Source of the DNA: Planctomycetota bacterium | GTDB taxonomy: Bacteria; Planctomycetota; UBA8742; JACQVU01 | Direction of reading: 5' to 3' | DNA: 7,604 nucleotides | Assembly (NCBI GenBank): GCA_016209585.1 | Contig: JACQVU010000390.1 | Span: 1-7,604, forward strand | Shown here: piece by piece, positions 6,024 through 7,604 of the stretch | How the letters are laid out: each line of letters opens with the position of its first letter | Position numbering within the stretch: position 1 is the stretch's first letter | The notes under the pieces: model-generated | The model's database searches: none | Told to the model about the DNA's origin: nothing | What the model saw: the letters and a program-made list of their open reading frames with translations, nothing else | Program-made: the position numbers and the translations under genes

Positions 6024-6053
6024 TTCGGAACCCGGACCCCCGCCCCTTTTCAC

Positions 6054-7301
6054 GTGGCGCGCGCGCGGCGCATCCTCTTCCTCTCGAACTTCTATCCCCC
6101 CGCCCACAAGGGAGGCTACGAGATCTTCTGCCGCGCGGTGGTGGAAGAACTGGCCCGCCGCGGCCATGAGACCCGCGTGCTCACCTCCTCCCACCAGCCG
6201 GACGCTGGCGGCGATCGGATATGCCGGTTGCTTACGGCGCACGGACCGCACGTGGGCGTGGTGAGCGCCAAGTCCGAGAACGAGCGGCTGGCCGACGACG
6301 CCCGGACGCTCGGCGGCGTCATCGCGGAGTTCCGGCCGGAGGCGCTGTCGCTCTGGAACCTCGACCTGTTGCCCAAGGGGCTGCTCGGCTTCTGCTATCG
6401 GCTCGCCCTGCCGGTCGTCCTGCACCTCTCCGACCGCTGGCTCCGTTTCCACCAGGGGTGGTCGCACCAGGAGCGGGGAGCGCCCGGCGCCGACGCGCTC
6501 GCGCCAGCCGCCTGCTACGCGCCGCGTCCGGGTGAGCCGGGGCGGTTCGACCGGTTCGAACCGACGGTGGCCCACTTCCCTTCGCGCTTCATGCGCGACT
6601 TCTACCACGCGCTCCTGCTGCGGGCGGGGCATGAGATCATCATTCCGTATGGCGTCGAGGATCGCTTCGACGGCTTCGCGTCGCGGCCGCCGCGCGCGGA
6701 CCGCGGCGCCCCGTGGCGTCTGCTCTACACCGGGCGGCTGACCTGGGAGAAAGGGTTGCACACCGTCACGCGGGCCATGGGCGAGATGGCGCGGCGCGGC
6801 CGGCGCGACTTCCTGCTCACCGTTCTCACGCTCCACGGCGAGCCGGACTACCGCCGGGAGGTGGAGGCGGAGATCGCGGCGCTGGGGATTGGGGATCGCG
6901 TGACCTTCGCGCCGGGCGTGATGCACGAGGCCATGCCCCTGGTCTATGCCCGGCACGACGTGGCGCTGCTGCCCTCCATCGTGCGGGAGGCCTGGCCGCT
7001 GACCATCCTGGAAGCGTTCGCCGCCGGGACGGTGGTTGCCTGCACGCCGACGGGGGGATCGGCCGAGATGGTGGAGGCGGAGCGCACGGCCCTGGTGTTC
7101 CCGCCGGACGACCATCGCGCCTTGGCCGATGGCCTCGCCTCACTTCCGGCCGACCCCGCGCGCGCCCGGCGGATGGCGGCCGCGGCCCACGAGGAATACC
7201 GGGCCAGGTTCACCTTCGCGCGCACCTTCGGGGCGATCGCCGATCTGTACGAAGACGAGGCCGTGCTGGCCCGCGCGGCCGAGCGTCCGGCGAGCGTGTA
7301 G
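6054..7301 (+). CDS. Glycosyltransferase, GT-B fold, GT4 (group 1) family
   Basis: The 415-residue product has the layout of retaining GT4 enzymes, which move a sugar from a nucleotide sugar to a glycan or lipid acceptor at the cytoplasmic face. The N-terminal half opens RRILFLSNFYPPAHKGGYE (5-23), with the typical PP..GG acceptor-side loop. The C-terminal half has LLYTGRLTWEKGLHTV (223-238), where R228 and K233 fit the donor-phosphate pair, then VTFAPGV (283-289) and EAWPLTILE (312-320), the E-x7-E motif, followed by the P-x-GG segment at 332-335. The start is GTG at 6054, chosen because the family's first strand begins directly after it; no ribosome site is visible. The exact sugar and acceptor cannot be told. 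No other polysaccharide genes are in the window, so it looks like an orphan or the edge of a cluster. Confidence 0.9.
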   Translation: MARARRILFLSNFYPPAHKGGYEIFCRAVVEELARRGHETRVLTSSHQPDAGGDRICRLLTAHGPHVGVVSAKSENERLADDARTLGGVIAEFRPEALSLWNLDLLPKGLLGFCYRLALPVVLHLSDRWLRFHQGWSHQERGAPGADALAPAACYAPRPGEPGRFDRFEPTVAHFPSRFMRDFYHALLLRAGHEIIIPYGVEDRFDGFASRPPRADRGAPWRLLYTGRLTWEKGLHTVTRAMGEMARRGRRDFLLTVLTLHGEPDYRREVEAEIAALGIGDRVTFAPGVMHEAMPLVYARHDVALLPSIVREAWPLTILEAFAAGTVVACTPTGGSAEMVEAERTALVFPPDDHRALADGLASLPADPARARRMAAAAHEEYRARFTFARTFGAIADLYEDEAVLARAAERPASV

Positions 7302-7310
7302 ACCACGTAC

Positions 7311-7352
7311 GAGGGACGGGGGCGAGGGACGGGGGACGGGGAGCGAGGGACG
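7311..7352. repeat. Purine-rich degenerate repeat of GAGGGACG
   Basis: GAGGGACG occurs at 7311-7318, 7324-7331 and 7345-7352 with GGGGGACGGGG between. The strand bias (almost all purines plus C) and position ten bases after the glycosyltransferase stop mark it as an intergenic element. It shares CGAGGGACG with 2988-2996. Confidence 0.65.
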
Positions 7353-7362
7353 CGAAGCGTCC
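7348..7362. repeat. Inverted repeat GGACGC-GAA-GCGTCC
   Basis: A perfect 6-bp stem with a 3-base loop follows the glycosyltransferase gene by 46 bases. It could end or stabilise that transcript, but there is no U-tract. It fuses to the last GAGGGACG unit. Confidence 0.45.
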
Positions 7363-7403
7363 GGCGCGCGCGTAGGCCGCGCCTCTCTCCGCGGGGACTT
7401 CGG

Positions 7404-7439
7404 CGGGCGCGCTTTTGCGTCAGGTTGAGAGCGCGCCCG
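7404..7439. repeat. Strong inverted repeat, 10-bp stem with 16-base loop
   Basis: CGGGCGCGCT (7404-7413) pairs perfectly with AGCGCGCCCG (7430-7439). It lies about 100 bases after the glycosyltransferase stop and before the transposase remnant. The stem is very stable; the larger loop and lack of a U-tract on either strand argue against a standard terminator. A bidirectional transcription barrier or an element end are possible. Confidence 0.5.
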
Positions 7440-7450
7440 TGAGAGCGTTC

Positions 7451-7504
7451 GCGTACGTTATCCAACACGCGCTTCAAATGTGCGAAAAAAAGCGTACGTT
7501 ATCC
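7451..7504. repeat. 13-bp direct repeat GCGTACGTTATCC at the transposase break
   Basis: Identical copies at 7451-7463 and 7492-7504 are separated by 28 bases that include a run of seven A. The second copy overlaps the last codons and stop of the truncated transposase frame. The repeat contains the palindrome CGTACG. It may be a duplicated junction, an element end or a recombination site. Confidence 0.7.
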
Positions 7505-7604
7505 CACGGGCATCCCCTCGCGCGACACCACCAACGCCACGCACACCTGCTTGCAGTCCGGCCGGTGATCGCGCGAGTAGCCCCTTTGCGCCAGGGGGTT
7601 GGAC
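7499..7604 (-). pseudogene. Truncated IS1634/IS4-like transposase fragment
   Basis: The minus frame entering from the right edge reads SNPLAQRGYSRDHRP, then DCKQVCVALVVSREGMPVG and a TAA stop at 7501-7499. This is a well-known stretch of DDE transposases of the IS1634/IS4 type, which normally continue with YEVF.GN and a further couple of hundred residues carrying the rest of the active site. Here it stops directly after PVG and the DNA beyond has no transposase similarity in any frame, so the C-terminal half is missing. The N-terminal part lies outside the window. The fragment cannot be active as it stands. The stop sits inside one copy of a 13-bp direct repeat, which suggests a rearrangement joint at this point. 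Confidence 0.8.

Noticed and set aside
5961..7115. 384-residue minus-strand open frame
   Set aside because: Antisense shadow of the glycosyltransferase: Arg/Pro/Gly-rich, no motifs, typical of high-GC DNA.
7451..7463. Integron attC-type core site (GTTRRRY)
   Set aside because: GTTATCC does not fit RRRY, and no attC fold or integrase is present.
7451..7504. Programmed frameshift on the T7C run after the transposase stop
   Set aside because: The TAA comes before the slippery-looking run, and no frame beyond it encodes transposase-like residues.

Overview
The window is GC-rich bacterial DNA holding five genes or gene parts plus one transposase remnant. Several traits suggest an environmental bacterium near Planctomycetota or a related group such as Hydrogenedentota, Sumerlaeota or Lentisphaerota. 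These traits are a secreted protein with an 'ITYQGKLTD' type N-terminal domain and 'FYQNAANLTGTL..RLSANV' segments, tandem secreted proteins with Lys/Ala/Pro-rich tails, short degenerate tandem repeats between genes, and a REP-like palindrome. The taxonomy is inference only.

Layout. (1) Positions 1-1907, minus strand: a large secreted repeat protein whose C-terminus lies outside the window. It has a signal peptide, a conserved N-terminal domain, two copies of a 76-residue module, and then an array of 10-residue repeats arranged as an 80-residue (240 bp) higher-order unit. (2) Positions 1908-2338: a non-coding leader and spacer with an AT-richer pocket, several consecutive potential hairpins upstream of the repeat protein, and a degenerate 9-bp tandem repeat. 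(3) Positions 2339-2914, minus: an RsmD-family 16S rRNA guanine-N2 methyltransferase whose catalytic (D/N)PPY motif reads APPY. (4) Positions 3106-4362 and 4405-5778, minus: two tandem paralogous exported proteins of unknown function, 42 bp apart, probably co-transcribed from a sigma70-like promoter at 5838-5865. (5) Positions 6054-7301, plus: a GT4-type glycosyltransferase, divergent from the paralogue pair. (6) Positions 7302-7604: short repeats, two inverted repeats, a 13-bp direct repeat, and the stub of an IS1634/IS4-like transposase cut off in mid-domain.

No obvious pathway joins the genes. Three encode exported proteins (the repeat protein and the paralogue pair), the glycosyltransferase may act on cell-surface polysaccharide, and rsmD is housekeeping. 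The best candidates for something undescribed are the decapeptide-repeat protein with its structured-looking leader, the altered RsmD active site, and the recurring families of short intergenic repeats. I saw no defence system, CRISPR array, tRNA or rRNA.
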